Assembly: GCA_934168305.1 (NCBI GenBank) | Contig: CAKPNF010000022.1 | Span: 1 to 10,208 of the forward strand | Direction of reading: 5' to 3' | DNA from: an uncultured Clostridia bacterium | GTDB lineage: Bacteria; Bacillota; Clostridia; TANB77; CAG-508 | Length of the DNA stretch: 10,208 nt | Shown: positions 1 to 6,186 of the stretch, piece by piece | Layout of the letters: every line of letters begins with the position of its first letter | How positions within the stretch are numbered: the first letter of the stretch is position 1 | The notes under the pieces: model-generated | What the model was told of the DNA's origin: nothing | Seen by the model: the letters and a program-made list of their open reading frames with translations, nothing else | The model's database searches: none | Program-made: the position numbers and the translations under genes

Positions 1-84
1 TAACTCTTCTAAATAATCTTTTTCTGCTTTTAAGAATGTATCTCTTAAAAAAGCGATTTTTCCATTTATATTATTTTGATTCAT
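1..84 (-). CDS. 5' end of an unrecognised gene, cut by the window edge
   Basis: Only the first 28 codons are visible: an ATG at 84-82 reading leftwards off the window, starting MNQNNINGKIAFLRD and rich in Lys, Glu and Asn. The start is well supported because a strong GGAGGA ribosome binding site lies at 92-97, about 8 bases upstream. It is the last visible gene of the minus-strand cluster that begins near 2399 and may be co-transcribed with it. The visible part looks soluble and helical, with no signal peptide. I do not recognise the family and the fragment is too short to assign a function. Confidence 0.6.
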   Translation of the reverse strand, partial: MNQNNINGKIAFLRDTFLKAEKDYLEEL

Positions 85-117
85 ATTCTATTCCTCCAAT
101 TAATTTATTTATATGTT

Positions 118-267
118 TTATCTTATCCATTCTTCTATTATTTCTTTAGAAATGTTTAGATTTCCTCTTCCAACACCTATCTCTATATCTGTTTTTGGAC
201 TTCCATGATAATCACTTCTACCACTGATATATAAATTATTCTTTCTAAAATTTTGATTTTCTTGCAA
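118..267 (-). pseudogene. C-terminal remnant of a PHP-domain phosphoesterase
   Basis: An open frame of 49 codons ends at TAA 120-118. It contains SGRSDYHGSPKTDIEIGVG followed by RGNLNISKEIIEEWIR. In PHP-domain metal-dependent phosphoesterases (COG0613-like), the C-terminus typically carries a SD-[FY]-HG motif, whose Asp and His bind metal, followed by a GxGxGN(L) stretch; this fragment resembles that. The rest of the domain, including the N-terminal HxH metal motif, is absent. There is no ATG and no credible ribosome binding site; the frame opens at a TTG just after a TAA, inside the 3' end of the preceding methyltransferase reading. It therefore looks like the tail of a gene whose 5' part was deleted, not a functional small protein. 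The family call is from memory of the motif and is moderately sure. Confidence 0.5.
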
Positions 268-931
268 TTATAGTAAATTCATTTGTTCCTACTAAATTTT
301 CTCCTAGTGCTGATTCATCAAACATTTTATTGTCATATATTTTTTCTATTGTATAATTATTAGCTGTAAAATAATCACTAAAAAATTGCTTTGAATACCT
401 ATTAAAGTATGTTTTTTATTTAGGATTAAATGGCTCTGGTATAAATATTTCTTTTTCTTCATTATTACATTCCATAACATTTATAGCAATTATTCCTTTA
501 TCTTTCAATAATTCACTAAATTTATCTAATACTCTTAAACAAGTTTTATCATCTACATGAATCAAAGTAGCAAAACAAATTATTGCATCAAAGTTGTCTT
601 TATCAAATGTAATATTTCTAATGTCCATCAATTTAAATTTAGCTTTTGGTGCATTTTTTATTGCTTTTCTCAACATATTTTCTGATGTATCAATACCTAT
701 TACATTAAAATTTTTATCACATTTTTCTGTTAAAAATTTAGGATAATCTCCAATTGCTGTTCCTGCATCTAAAATCATTGCATTCTTATTCAATTGTGAA
801 ATCAAATAATCTATTTCTTTTTGAAATTGAACATTTCCCTTTAAATCTTTTGACTTATAGTAATCTACATATTCTTCAACGATATTGTTATATGTTTCAA
901 TAGTTACTTTGATTTTATCTATCTCCATCAT
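245..931 (-). pseudogene. Class I SAM-dependent methyltransferase with in-frame TAA
   Basis: A small-molecule or protein methyltransferase of the class I Rossmann type, substrate unknown. The first 171 residues read MMEIDKIKVT to EPFNPK and hold the SAM-binding motif I (ILDAGTAIGDY, about residues 53-63), the acidic residue ending strand 2 (GIDTSENML, about 79-87) and the motif IV-like region around FDAIICFATLIHV. A TAA at 418-416 ends the frame, but the same frame continues for 56 more codons (KTYFNRYSKQFF, later GTNEFTIIARK) to a TAG at 247-245. That is the length and final-strand character expected of such an enzyme, so one base substitution most likely truncated a protein of about 228 residues. 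The start has a GGAG site about 6 bases upstream; a second ATG follows immediately. It lies 15 bases downstream of the SDR gene and is probably co-transcribed. The truncated form would lose the last strands of the fold. Confidence 0.75.
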
Positions 932-946
932 TATATTCTCCTAATT

Positions 947-1663
947 TTAATAATTTTTTATATTTCTTACTTCTATACTAGGAATTGTTATTTCATGTGG
1001 TAAATCAAATATAAATTTTACAGTATTAGCAACATCTTCTGGTGTTAGTCCTGTATTCATTACATTATCTGGTAATTCATTTTTTGCTCTTTTATAAAAA
1101 TCAGTTTGTATTAGTCCCGGACATACATCTGTTATCTTAATATTGTTATGTGCTAAATCATTTTGAATAGCTTTTCTAAATGCATTCGCTCCAGTCTTTG
1201 ATGCATTATATATAGGAAATGGTGGCTCACACATTACTCCACTTTGAGAATTAATATTAATTATTTGACCACATCCTTGTTTTTTCATAATTGGGAAAAT
1301 GCTCTTTATCATTGCTACTGTTCCAAATACATTTGTATCAATAACCTTTTTTATTCTACCTAATTCATTCATTTCATCATATATTGGTTGATCTAATTTT
1401 GATACATCTCCAGAAATCCACATTCCTGCACAATTTATTAAGCAATCAATTTTTTCGTAATTCCTATTTATATCATTAATTACATTAGCTATCTGTTTAT
1501 CATCTGAAATATCACAAATATAATATTTTGATTTTGTTTCTTCTGCTACTTGTTTTAAGTTATTTTCGTCAATATCAATTAATATTAATTTTTCTTCTTT
1601 TAATACATTTGCTATAGCTTTACCTACACCATTGGCAGAGCCTGTAATTATAACATTTTTCAT
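947..1663 (-). CDS. Short-chain dehydrogenase/reductase (SDR family)
   Basis: A classical SDR oxidoreductase of 238 residues, the usual length. Visible motifs are the glycine-rich cofactor loop TGSANGVG (7-14), acidic residues after strand 2 (LIDID, 28-32) that suggest NAD(H) over NADP(H), the NCAG motif (77-80), the structural and catalytic Asn in DTNVFG (N111), the catalytic Ser in NINSQSG (S139), YNASK with Tyr152 and Lys156, and the PG-x(3)-T stretch CPGLIQTDF (181-189). All tetrad residues are present, so it should be active; the substrate cannot be read from sequence. The ATG is preceded by a strong AAGGAGGAG site at 1669-1677. It sits between MmcQ/YjbR (gap 19 bases) and the methyltransferase (gap 15 bases), consistent with one transcript. 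It is intact although the methyltransferase downstream is broken. Confidence 0.9.
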   Translation of the reverse strand: MKNVIITGSANGVGKAIANVLKEEKLILIDIDENNLKQVAEETKSKYYICDISDDKQIANVINDINRNYEKIDCLINCAGMWISGDVSKLDQPIYDEMNELGRIKKVIDTNVFGTVAMIKSIFPIMKKQGCGQIININSQSGVMCEPPFPIYNASKTGANAFRKAIQNDLAHNNIKITDVCPGLIQTDFYKRAKNELPDNVMNTGLTPEDVANTVKFIFDLPHEITIPSIEVRNIKNY

Positions 1664-1682
1664 ATTCTCCTCCTTAAATTTT

Positions 1683-2051
1683 TTAATTTTCTAATATCTC
1701 TTTTTGAACTTTTTTAGAAAAACTTTTTATCACCTCATCATAAGAGTGGTCTATCATTTCAAAAATTAATTTATCATCAACTGTCTTATTGATATATACT
1801 GTATTTCTATAAATTGCTTGCATAGGTGGGCAATGATAACCTCTTACTATATCGTTTGTATATTGTTTTCTATATAATTCTGCAAGAAGCGCATCACACT
1901 TTAAAGTTATTTTATAATCATTATCTAATGGATATAATTCAGCAAATATTTTCTTATTAACTTTGAAACATATTGGGATATCCCCGAATGGATAATCTAT
2001 ATATGCTTTATTCTTATTTAAACAATATTCTATAGTTTCATCTTTTAACAT
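1683..2051 (-). CDS. MmcQ/YjbR family protein
   Basis: A 122-residue protein of the MmcQ/YjbR family (formerly DUF419), small alpha/beta proteins with a CyaY-like fold, sometimes proposed to bind DNA; the real role is not settled. Family hallmarks are the early YPFGD (20-24), ICFKVNKKIFAELYP (27-41), LKCDALLAELYRKQY (50-64), an IVRGYH segment (68-73) and the C-terminal DHSYDEVI helix (101-108). Length is typical. The start ATG overlaps the stop of the upstream small gene (shared bases 2045-2051), which suggests translational coupling; an AAGGAAA site sits just upstream. The SDR gene follows 19 bases later. Confidence 0.88.
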   Translation of the reverse strand: MLKDETIEYCLNKNKAYIDYPFGDIPICFKVNKKIFAELYPLDNDYKITLKCDALLAELYRKQYTNDIVRGYHCPPMQAIYRNTVYINKTVDDKLIFEMIDHSYDEVIKSFSKKVQKEILEN

Positions 2052-2399
2052 AATTTTTCCTTATAAAATTTATTATCCTTTATCATTTTTTCTATTGATT
2101 CAAACTTGCAATTACAAAGTTCTTCGCATAACTTTAATACTTCATCATTTTCAAAGTTTTTAACAACATATTTTTTTAAACCATCTTTTAAATTAAATAT
2201 GAATATTATTTCATTTTCTGTAATATATTCATTCCAAAATTCTACTTTCAAGTGTTTATAAACAAAATCTTCCCATTTATTTGCCATATTCTTATTAAAA
2301 GTGATCATAAAATCATTATCATCTTTTTCTATGTATAAATCCTTCTTTTTCTAACTCATATATTTCTTCATTCATTCCCATTGCATAACTATAATACAT
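2045..2399 (-). pseudogene. Small unrecognised protein gene split by a one-base shift
   Basis: An 87-codon frame can be read from ATG 2308 to the stop at 2045, but it has no good ribosome binding site. A strong GGAGGAAAG site lies instead just before ATG 2399, which opens MYYSYAMGMNEEIYELEKEG and then runs into TGA at 2321-2319. Dropping one base in the GGATTT stretch at 2337-2342 joins this start to LYIEKDDNDFMITFNKNMANK and on to the 87-codon frame, giving one natural protein of about 117 residues. The total length, 355 bases, is one more than a multiple of three, as expected. The product is acidic, soluble, with WEDFVYKHL and FENDEVLKLCEELC as recognisable blocks; I do not know its function. 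It leads the second minus-strand cluster and overlaps the MmcQ/YjbR start. If the shift is real, only the ATG 2308 form could be made, at low level. Confidence 0.65.
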
Positions 2400-2544
2400 T
2401 TATTCTTTCCTCCAGATTATTATTTTTAACTCTCCTATTTCATTATTGCTATTACTATATCACAAATTCCTTAATTATTCCATAGTTTACCATTAATTCT
2501 ATTACTTTTCATCGTGGTAGGGGTATTTTACTGGGGTAAAGTAC

Positions 2545-2576
2545 AAAAATAAGACTACTTATTTTCTTGTAGTCTT
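2545..2576 (-). terminator. Intrinsic terminator of the RsmB-GNAT-phosphatase-CYTH operon
   Basis: Read on the minus strand: AAGACTAC (2576-2569), a 10-base loop, GTAGTCTT (2558-2551), then ATTTTTG (2551-2545). The 8-bp stem is perfect and the T-run follows at once. It lies about 80 bases after the CYTH stop and separates that operon from the next cluster, whose first start is at 2399. The rest of 2400-2653 shows no gene and no convincing promoter; a weak candidate -10 (TATAGT) lies near 2455-2460 without a matching -35. Confidence 0.8.
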
Positions 2577-2653
2577 ACTCCTATCTATATTCTATAATTT
2601 AATTTTTATTTACTTGTTTCGGGTTATGAGTTTAAATCTTATCATTTAATATA

Positions 2654-3246
2654 TTACACCCTTCCCAACACTTTATCCAACTCTATTTCTGCCTTTTTAA
2701 CAAAATAATTATCTGTATAAATAGGAATATCTAATTTATTAATCCTTTGAATCAATTTGTCTATTGTATTCAAATCGTCATTATCTTCAGTCTCTATTTC
2801 TATCAACTTATCCCCCTTTTTTATATCTTTTATAGCTAATTGAAGTCCATCTTTTTCATACACTATATCATCTTCTTTTATGCACATAACTTCTCGATAA
2901 CCTATTGTTTTTAATAGATTTTTAGCATCTTCTATATCTATAATATCACAATTAACCGCTTCTTGGCTTAATATATTTCCATTATCATCAAAATTTTTAA
3001 TTTTAAACGTTATTTTTTAATTATTTTTCCAGATGTTTTCCCTTTTATTTCTCTTACTAATATTGCTTTTGACAATATTTCTCTTGTACTCATTTTATTT
3101 AAATTTAATGTCTCTGGTATAAAGTAAGCATCATTCATAGAAAACTTGTGAGCAATCTTAAAGTCTTTTTCTTCTATTATTTTATAAAATTCATTAAGAC
3201 TACCTTTTATCTTTACGGTTATTTCGTTATTTTCTTTTAAACTCAT
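2654..3246 (-). pseudogene. CYTH-domain protein (class IV adenylate cyclase/ThTPase-like), frameshifted
   Basis: CYTH proteins form a tunnel fold that binds triphosphates; members include class IV adenylate cyclases and thiamine triphosphatases. The N-terminal part (MSLKENNEITVKIKG, from ATG 3246) holds a variant of the ExExK motif: EITVK, with Thr for the second Glu. That frame stops at 3012-3010, right after a run of six A on the minus strand (3018-3013). With one more A the reading continues GKIIKKITFKIKNFDDNG, then a DIEDAKNLLKTIGY helix, VYEKDGLQLAIKDIKKGDK and the acidic LIEIETED strand, to a stop at 2654. The composite is about 197 residues, normal for a single CYTH domain. Length 593 is one base short of a multiple of three. 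A 77-codon piece from the internal ATG 2887 is only the C-terminal third. The gene follows the phosphatase by 17 bases and is last in its operon. Function beyond the fold is not assignable. Confidence 0.72.
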
Positions 3247-3263
3247 TTTATTTCTCTATTTCA

Positions 3264-3891
3264 TTATTTTATTTGTTCCAAATTTATTAGTTTATTTTCT
3301 CTAAAAGTCATTTTTAACAAACAAGGCGACTTTATATCCAAAATGGTATTATTATATACTAATTTAACCTCTTTATTTACTTTGCACCAATTTAATAAAA
3401 AGAACTTTATTGAACCTCCGATGACTTACAACAGCAATCTTTTTTCCTTCATATTCTTTCAAAATTTTATCAAAAAATTTATTCATTCTTTGCCTTGTAT
3501 CTTCTGCACTTTCACCATTAGAGGTCTTATACGTTCTATATAATAATTGTTCTTGAGATGGATCTCTTGTACTTTTTCCATTCATAAATTTTCCTAATTC
3601 TTCTAGATTTCCTAATTTTCTTTCGTTTAGATTGCTATCTATATTGATAGGCAAATTATTAGTATTAGCAATGTATTTTGCTGTTGCTTTCGCTCTTGTA
3701 TAACTGCTTGACCAAATAACATTAATATTGTTTAACTCAATATTTTCGCTTAATTTTTTTGATTGTTCTTCCCCATGTACAGACAATATTTCTTTTTCAT
3801 TGATTGTTTGATTGTCTTCATTTGTATTTCTAATTCCATTTTCGTCAATAGTTTCAGCATGTCTAATTAAATAAACTATAGTTTCTTTCAT
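3264..3891 (-). pseudogene. Histidine phosphatase (phosphoglycerate mutase-like), frameshifted near the catalytic His
   Basis: A branch-1 histidine phosphatase superfamily protein. The phospho-accepting RHAE motif is at residues 10-13 (His11), followed by the conserved YTRAKATA (Arg66), NERKLG (Glu90) and the second catalytic histidine in AVVSH (His157). Directly after that His codon (3423-3421) one extra base, at about 3420, shifts the frame: the uncorrected reading gives RRFNKVLFIKLVQSK and stops at 3373, whereas removing the base gives the family-typical GGSIKFFLLNWCKVNKE and a C-terminal strand pair, ending in TAA at 3266-3264 (about 208 residues). The corrected stop is 17 bases before the CYTH start, a normal operon gap, which supports it as the original end. 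The start has an AGAGG site. The truncated version keeps all named catalytic residues but loses the last core strand and helix, so folding is doubtful. Substrate unknown. Confidence 0.78.
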
Positions 3892-3910
3892 TTTTTAACC
3901 TCTTATTATT

Positions 3911-4369
3911 TTATAACTCTAATCTCATTTTCTTTTCAACTTCTATAAATCCCATTTTTTTATATAATTCAAATGCATTTTTATTTTTTGATATAACATT
4001 TAATTCAAAAATTTTTGCTCCAATTTCATTGCTCCAGTTCTTGCACTTATCAATTAGTTTTGTTGCAATTCCTTGATTTCTATATTTAGATTTAACATAC
4101 AAACCATCTAACAAAGCAATATGTGATATTGTTGGGTCTTTATCTTCGGTTATAATTTTGCAATATGCATAACCAATAATTATATTTTCTTCGTTTTTAG
4201 CCACATATAAAACATTATCTTTATTTTTATATTTATTTTCAAAATAGCTTTTCACAATATAATTTTTCTTTAAATTTTTATCATATTTACTTTCACTAAA
4301 AATCAATTCTGTCAACAATTCATCACATTTAATTGCATCTTCTATATTTTTTACAACCTCTATATACAT
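3911..4369 (-). CDS. GNAT family N-acetyltransferase
   Basis: A 152-residue acetyltransferase that would use acetyl-CoA to modify an amine. The acetyl-CoA pyrophosphate loop is clear: LYVKSKYRNQGIATKLID (90-107), with RNQGIA as the R/Q-x-x-G-x-A motif, preceded by the strand HIALLDGL. Motif B follows: ELNVISKNKNAFELYKKMGF (122-141), including the usual Tyr (136) that can act as general acid, and the final strand VEKKMRLEL. The frame is complete and of normal length. Start ATG 4369 has an AGGAGA site close upstream. It sits 30 bases after the RNA methyltransferase gene and 19 before the phosphatase. The acceptor substrate cannot be inferred. Confidence 0.9.
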   Translation of the reverse strand: MYIEVVKNIEDAIKCDELLTELIFSESKYDKNLKKNYIVKSYFENKYKNKDNVLYVAKNEENIIIGYAYCKIITEDKDPTISHIALLDGLYVKSKYRNQGIATKLIDKCKNWSNEIGAKIFELNVISKNKNAFELYKKMGFIEVEKKMRLEL

Positions 4370-4399
4370 ATTATCTCCTAAAATTTATTCTTTTTCGTG

Positions 4400-5296
4400 T
4401 CAATTTTTGTTTTTTCTAATTTTTGCCACAAAAAATCCTTCGTATAATTCGGTTGGACAAACACATAATGTTCCAGAAATCTTAGTAGGAAGCACTGGCA
4501 AACTTTCAATTCCTTCAAATGAAATCGGTACTATTTCTATTTTTTCATCTTTTAATATACTCTCTACTACATCTTCATTTTCGCATGCTAAAACTGAACA
4601 AGTTGAATATACCATTTCATGCCCTGGTTTTAGTAGACTGATTGCTTTTTTTAATAATGCTTTTTGAGTTTTTGTTGACCTCTCTATTAATTGTTTTGTA
4701 AAATATTTTTCTATGTTGGAGTCATTAAAATCTAATGTACCACTTCCACTACATGGTGCATCTAACAAAATTTGGTCAAATGAGAAAAAATCGTCTATAA
4801 ATCTTGAATCTTTTGGCATTATGAACACACATGTTGCTCCTTGTTTGTCTACATTATATTTTAATCTTTCTGCTCTTATTTTATTTTTTTCACATGCTGT
4901 TATGTGTGCTTTATTGTTTGTAAGTGCTGCTATTTGTGTTGTTTTCCCTCCTGGTGCTGCTGCCATGTCTAATATATCTGTTTTTTCTTTAGGTTCTAGT
5001 ATTATTGGTGGTAGCATTGATGATAAACTTTGCATATATATTTTTCCATCTTGATATATGTCCATTTCTTGTATTGTTTTTTCATCTACATTTTTTATTA
5101 TTAGAGCTTCTTTACTCCATGGTACTTCTTCATATTCTATTTTTGATTCTTGTAATTTATTTTTGATTTCTTCTATGTTGCTTTTTATTGTGTTTATTCT
5201 TAATGTTGTGTTTCTTTTTGTTAAGTATCCATTTATTATTTTTTTTGCTGTTTCTATTCCGTATTGTTCTTTTAACATTACTTCTAAAAATTCCAT
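4400..5296 (-). CDS. RsmB/NOP-family RNA m5C methyltransferase
   Basis: A 298-residue SAM-dependent enzyme of the NOL1/NOP2/Sun family, which makes 5-methylcytosine in rRNA or tRNA. An N-terminal substrate-binding part has LRINTIKSN (32-40); the catalytic domain has the SAM loop DMAAAPGGKTTQ (110-121), motif IV DAPCSGSGT with Cys182, and motif VI YSTCS with Cys233, the two cysteines used for covalent attack and release. The end PTELYEGFFVAKIRK is the usual final strand. It is shorter than RsmF-type proteins with C-terminal PUA-like domains, so it is the short form; the target base is not assignable (16S rRNA is likely by family). It is the first gene of the minus-strand operon, with an AAAGGA site before ATG 5296 and a promoter candidate about 80 bases upstream. 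Both active-site cysteines are present, so it should be functional. Confidence 0.92.
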   Translation of the reverse strand: MEFLEVMLKEQYGIETAKKIINGYLTKRNTTLRINTIKSNIEEIKNKLQESKIEYEEVPWSKEALIIKNVDEKTIQEMDIYQDGKIYMQSLSSMLPPIILEPKEKTDILDMAAAPGGKTTQIAALTNNKAHITACEKNKIRAERLKYNVDKQGATCVFIMPKDSRFIDDFFSFDQILLDAPCSGSGTLDFNDSNIEKYFTKQLIERSTKTQKALLKKAISLLKPGHEMVYSTCSVLACENEDVVESILKDEKIEIVPISFEGIESLPVLPTKISGTLCVCPTELYEGFFVAKIRKNKN

Positions 5297-5372
5297 TATT
5301 TTTTCCTTTCGCTATCCTATTGTTTCTTTGTCTGTTTGATATTGTTTCTATTAAAATATTTCTGTTTTTTTA

Positions 5373-5401
5373 ATATTATCATACAAGCTTAAGTATTACA
5401 A
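5373..5401 (-). promoter_or_regulatory. Probable sigma-70 type promoter of the RsmB operon
   Basis: On the minus strand TTGTAA (5401-5396), 17 bases, then TAATAT (5378-5373). Both hexamers are near consensus and spacing is ideal; the leader to ATG 5296 would be about 70 bases. The background is very AT-rich, so chance matches are common. Confidence 0.45.
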
Positions 5402-5482
5402 GGTATATTTTTGTATCATTTGCATATATTATATTAAATAAAAATTTTTTATCGGAAATTTTTGGAAATTTTTTTAAAAATG

Positions 5483-5512
5483 TTGACAAATTCATTTAAT
5501 TAGTTGTATAAT
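5483..5512 (+). promoter_or_regulatory. Consensus promoter of the tRNA-fMet gene
   Basis: TTGACA at 5483-5488 and TATAAT at 5507-5512 are both exact consensus hexamers separated by 18 bases. The tRNA starts 17 bases after the -10 box, leaving a very short 5' leader. This is the strongest promoter in the window, as expected for a stable RNA. Confidence 0.9.
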
Positions 5513-5528
5513 AAGTAAGTCAACACAT

Positions 5529-5604
5529 CGCGGGGTGGAGCAGTTGGCAGCTCGTTGGGCTCATAACCCAAAGGTCGGAGGTTCGAGTCCTCCCCCCGCA
5601 ACCA
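5529..5604 (+). tRNA. Initiator tRNA-fMet (anticodon CAU), CCA encoded
   Basis: The cloverleaf can be folded by hand. The acceptor stem 5' CGCGGGG pairs with 3' CCCCGCA except for the first position, C1 opposite A72, the unpaired end typical of bacterial initiator tRNAs. The anticodon stem has three stacked G-C pairs (GGG CUCAUAA CCC), the second initiator hallmark. The T-arm is GGAGG UUCGAGU CCUCC; discriminator A at 5601 is followed by an encoded CCA at 5602-5604. Together these make it the start tRNA, not elongator Met or Ile2. It stands alone between a consensus promoter and a terminator. Confidence 0.97.
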
Positions 5605-5612
5605 AAATTTTT

Positions 5613-5804
5613 TTAACATCTACATTTTCGTAGATGTTTTTTGTTTATAAATTCTGCATCAGCACTATTATCATTATCACATTTATCTTTTCCATATTTT
5701 AATCTATAATTATATCTATATATTATATTATTTTTTTCTTTTCTTCCTTTAAATTTATGCCTATTGCAGCAAATACATTCAATTAAACCTTTATATTTGT
5801 TCAT
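5613..5804 (-). pseudogene. Remnant resembling the zinc ribbon of a large serine recombinase
   Basis: A 63-codon open frame. Its first two thirds (YKGLIECICCNRHKF, then GRKEKNNIIYRYNYR and YGKDKCDND) resemble the recombinase zinc beta-ribbon of large serine recombinases: a GLI-x-C-x-C-C knuckle, then a Tyr-Arg-(Cys) and Gly-Lys-x-x-Cys second knuckle. The third cysteine appears replaced (YRYN where YRC is usual). The last residues are encoded by the antisense of the tRNA terminator and cannot be native. No resolvase catalytic domain is visible upstream, though a GGAG lies 4 bases before the ATG. I read it as debris of an integrated element, not a working gene; a chance ORF remains possible. 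Its position beside a tRNA gene fits an old insertion site. Confidence 0.4.
5615..5642 (+). terminator. Intrinsic terminator of the tRNA-fMet gene
   Basis: AACATCTAC (5615-5623), loop ATTTTC, GTAGATGTT (5630-5638) and a T-run continuing to 5642. The 9-bp stem is perfect. It begins 10 bases after the tRNA CCA end. Confidence 0.88.
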
Positions 5805-5855
5805 TTTTCTCCATAGTAATATGTATTTTTATTAATAATATCAAATAAAGAAAAT

Positions 5856-5913
5856 AAAAAACCAGAATTAAGATTTTGTACGCAGTGCAAACTGCTACAA
5901 AATCTAATTTCTG
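5856..5913 (-). terminator. Long hairpin with T6 on the minus strand
   Basis: Arms CAGAA (5863-5867)/TTCTG (5909-5913), AGATTTTGTA (5871-5880)/TACAAAATCT (5896-5905) and GCAGT (5882-5886)/ACTGC (5891-5895) stack into one long stem with small interruptions and a 4-base loop. On the minus strand it is followed by GG and six T (5861-5856), the form of an intrinsic terminator. On the plus strand the loop is GCAA, a GNRA tetraloop. No minus-strand gene ends directly upstream, so what it would terminate is unclear. Confidence 0.55.
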
Positions 5914-6037
5914 CCATATTTATCTTCTACAGAAAGTTATCATACTATGATAACTTTCCTATGTAGATGAATTATTCAAACGACTTTAAGTTTGAAAGAA
6001 AAGAGATGCTGATGTTATTATGTTGGCATCTCTTTTT
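5863..6037 (+). other. Gene-free stretch of four consecutive hairpins, candidate structured RNA
   Basis: Between the recombinase remnant and the BI-1 gene no plus-strand ORF is supported, but four inverted repeats follow one another: 5863-5913 (long stem, GCAA loop); 5927-5966 (outer CTACA/TGTAG, inner AAAGTTATCA at 5933-5942 with TGATAACTTT at 5948-5957); 5975-5996 (TTCAAAC/GTTTGAA, 8-base loop); and 5999-6037, a terminator-like stem with T-run. On the plus strand this could be an RNA of about 175 bases ending in its own terminator, but I see no good promoter before 5863. Alternatives are debris of a mobile element or a stack of unrelated palindromic repeats. It does not match an RNA family I can name. 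Confidence 0.35.
5999..6037 (+). terminator. Terminator-like hairpin
   Basis: AAAAGAGATGC (5999-6009), a 16-base loop, GCATCTCTTTT (6026-6036) and a T-run to 6037. The stem is perfect over 11 pairs including the A/T tail. It lies just before the BI-1 promoter and would insulate it from upstream plus-strand transcription. Confidence 0.65.
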
Positions 6038-6052
6038 GAAATTTTGTAACTC

Positions 6053-6081
6053 TTGATTTATCAATAATTTTACTGTATAAT
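6053..6081 (+). promoter_or_regulatory. Promoter of the Bax-inhibitor-1 family gene
   Basis: TTGATT (6053-6058), 17-base spacer, exact TATAAT (6076-6081). The start of transcription would be near 6088, giving a leader of about 100 bases before ATG 6187. Confidence 0.72.
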
Positions 6082-6125
6082 AGTATTAATGACATAAGTC
6101 ATTTTTATATATATTTCCTTTTTGC

Positions 6126-6145
6126 AAACTAACATCTGTTAGTTT
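6126..6145 (+). promoter_or_regulatory. Perfect hairpin in the leader of the BI-1 gene
   Basis: AAACTAAC (6126-6133), loop ATCT, GTTAGTTT (6138-6145): an 8-bp perfect inverted repeat inside the predicted 5' leader, 28 bases before the GGAGG site. No T-run follows, so it is not a terminator. It could stabilise the mRNA or be an operator; neither is shown. Confidence 0.4.
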
Positions 6146-6186
6146 TACATAGATAAAATATAACATCAAAATTGGAGGAAAAAATT

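Noticed and set aside
2400..2544. Short frames and a possible promoter before the second minus-strand cluster
   Set aside because: Only very short frames (for example 13 codons near 2511-2470) and a weak -10-like box without a -35; not strong enough to annotate.
3010..3020. Programmed -1 ribosomal frameshift in the CYTH gene
   Set aside because: The heptamer would be T AAA AAA, so the first codon cannot re-pair after slipping, and no stimulatory hairpin follows. RNA polymerase slippage or a plain deletion fits better.
3343..3543. Plus-strand 66-codon frame
   Set aside because: Lies opposite the histidine phosphatase 3' part and the repaired tail; no support.
4407..5373. Plus-strand frames opposite the RsmB-like gene (4407-4667, 4713-5054, 5058-5339, 5188-5373)
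   Set aside because: Antisense shadows of a well-supported gene; hydrophobic, repetitive products with no ribosome binding sites or family motifs.
5529..5604. Elongator tRNA-Met or tRNA-Ile2
   Set aside because: The C1-A72 mismatch and the three G-C pairs in the anticodon stem are initiator-specific.
5863..6037. CRISPR array or tracrRNA
   Set aside because: No repeated units with spacers and no cas genes nearby; the structure is a set of unlike hairpins.
6172..6186. TTG 6172 as start of the BI-1 protein
   Set aside because: The codon overlaps the GGAGG ribosome binding site; ATG 6187 has the correct 8-base spacing.
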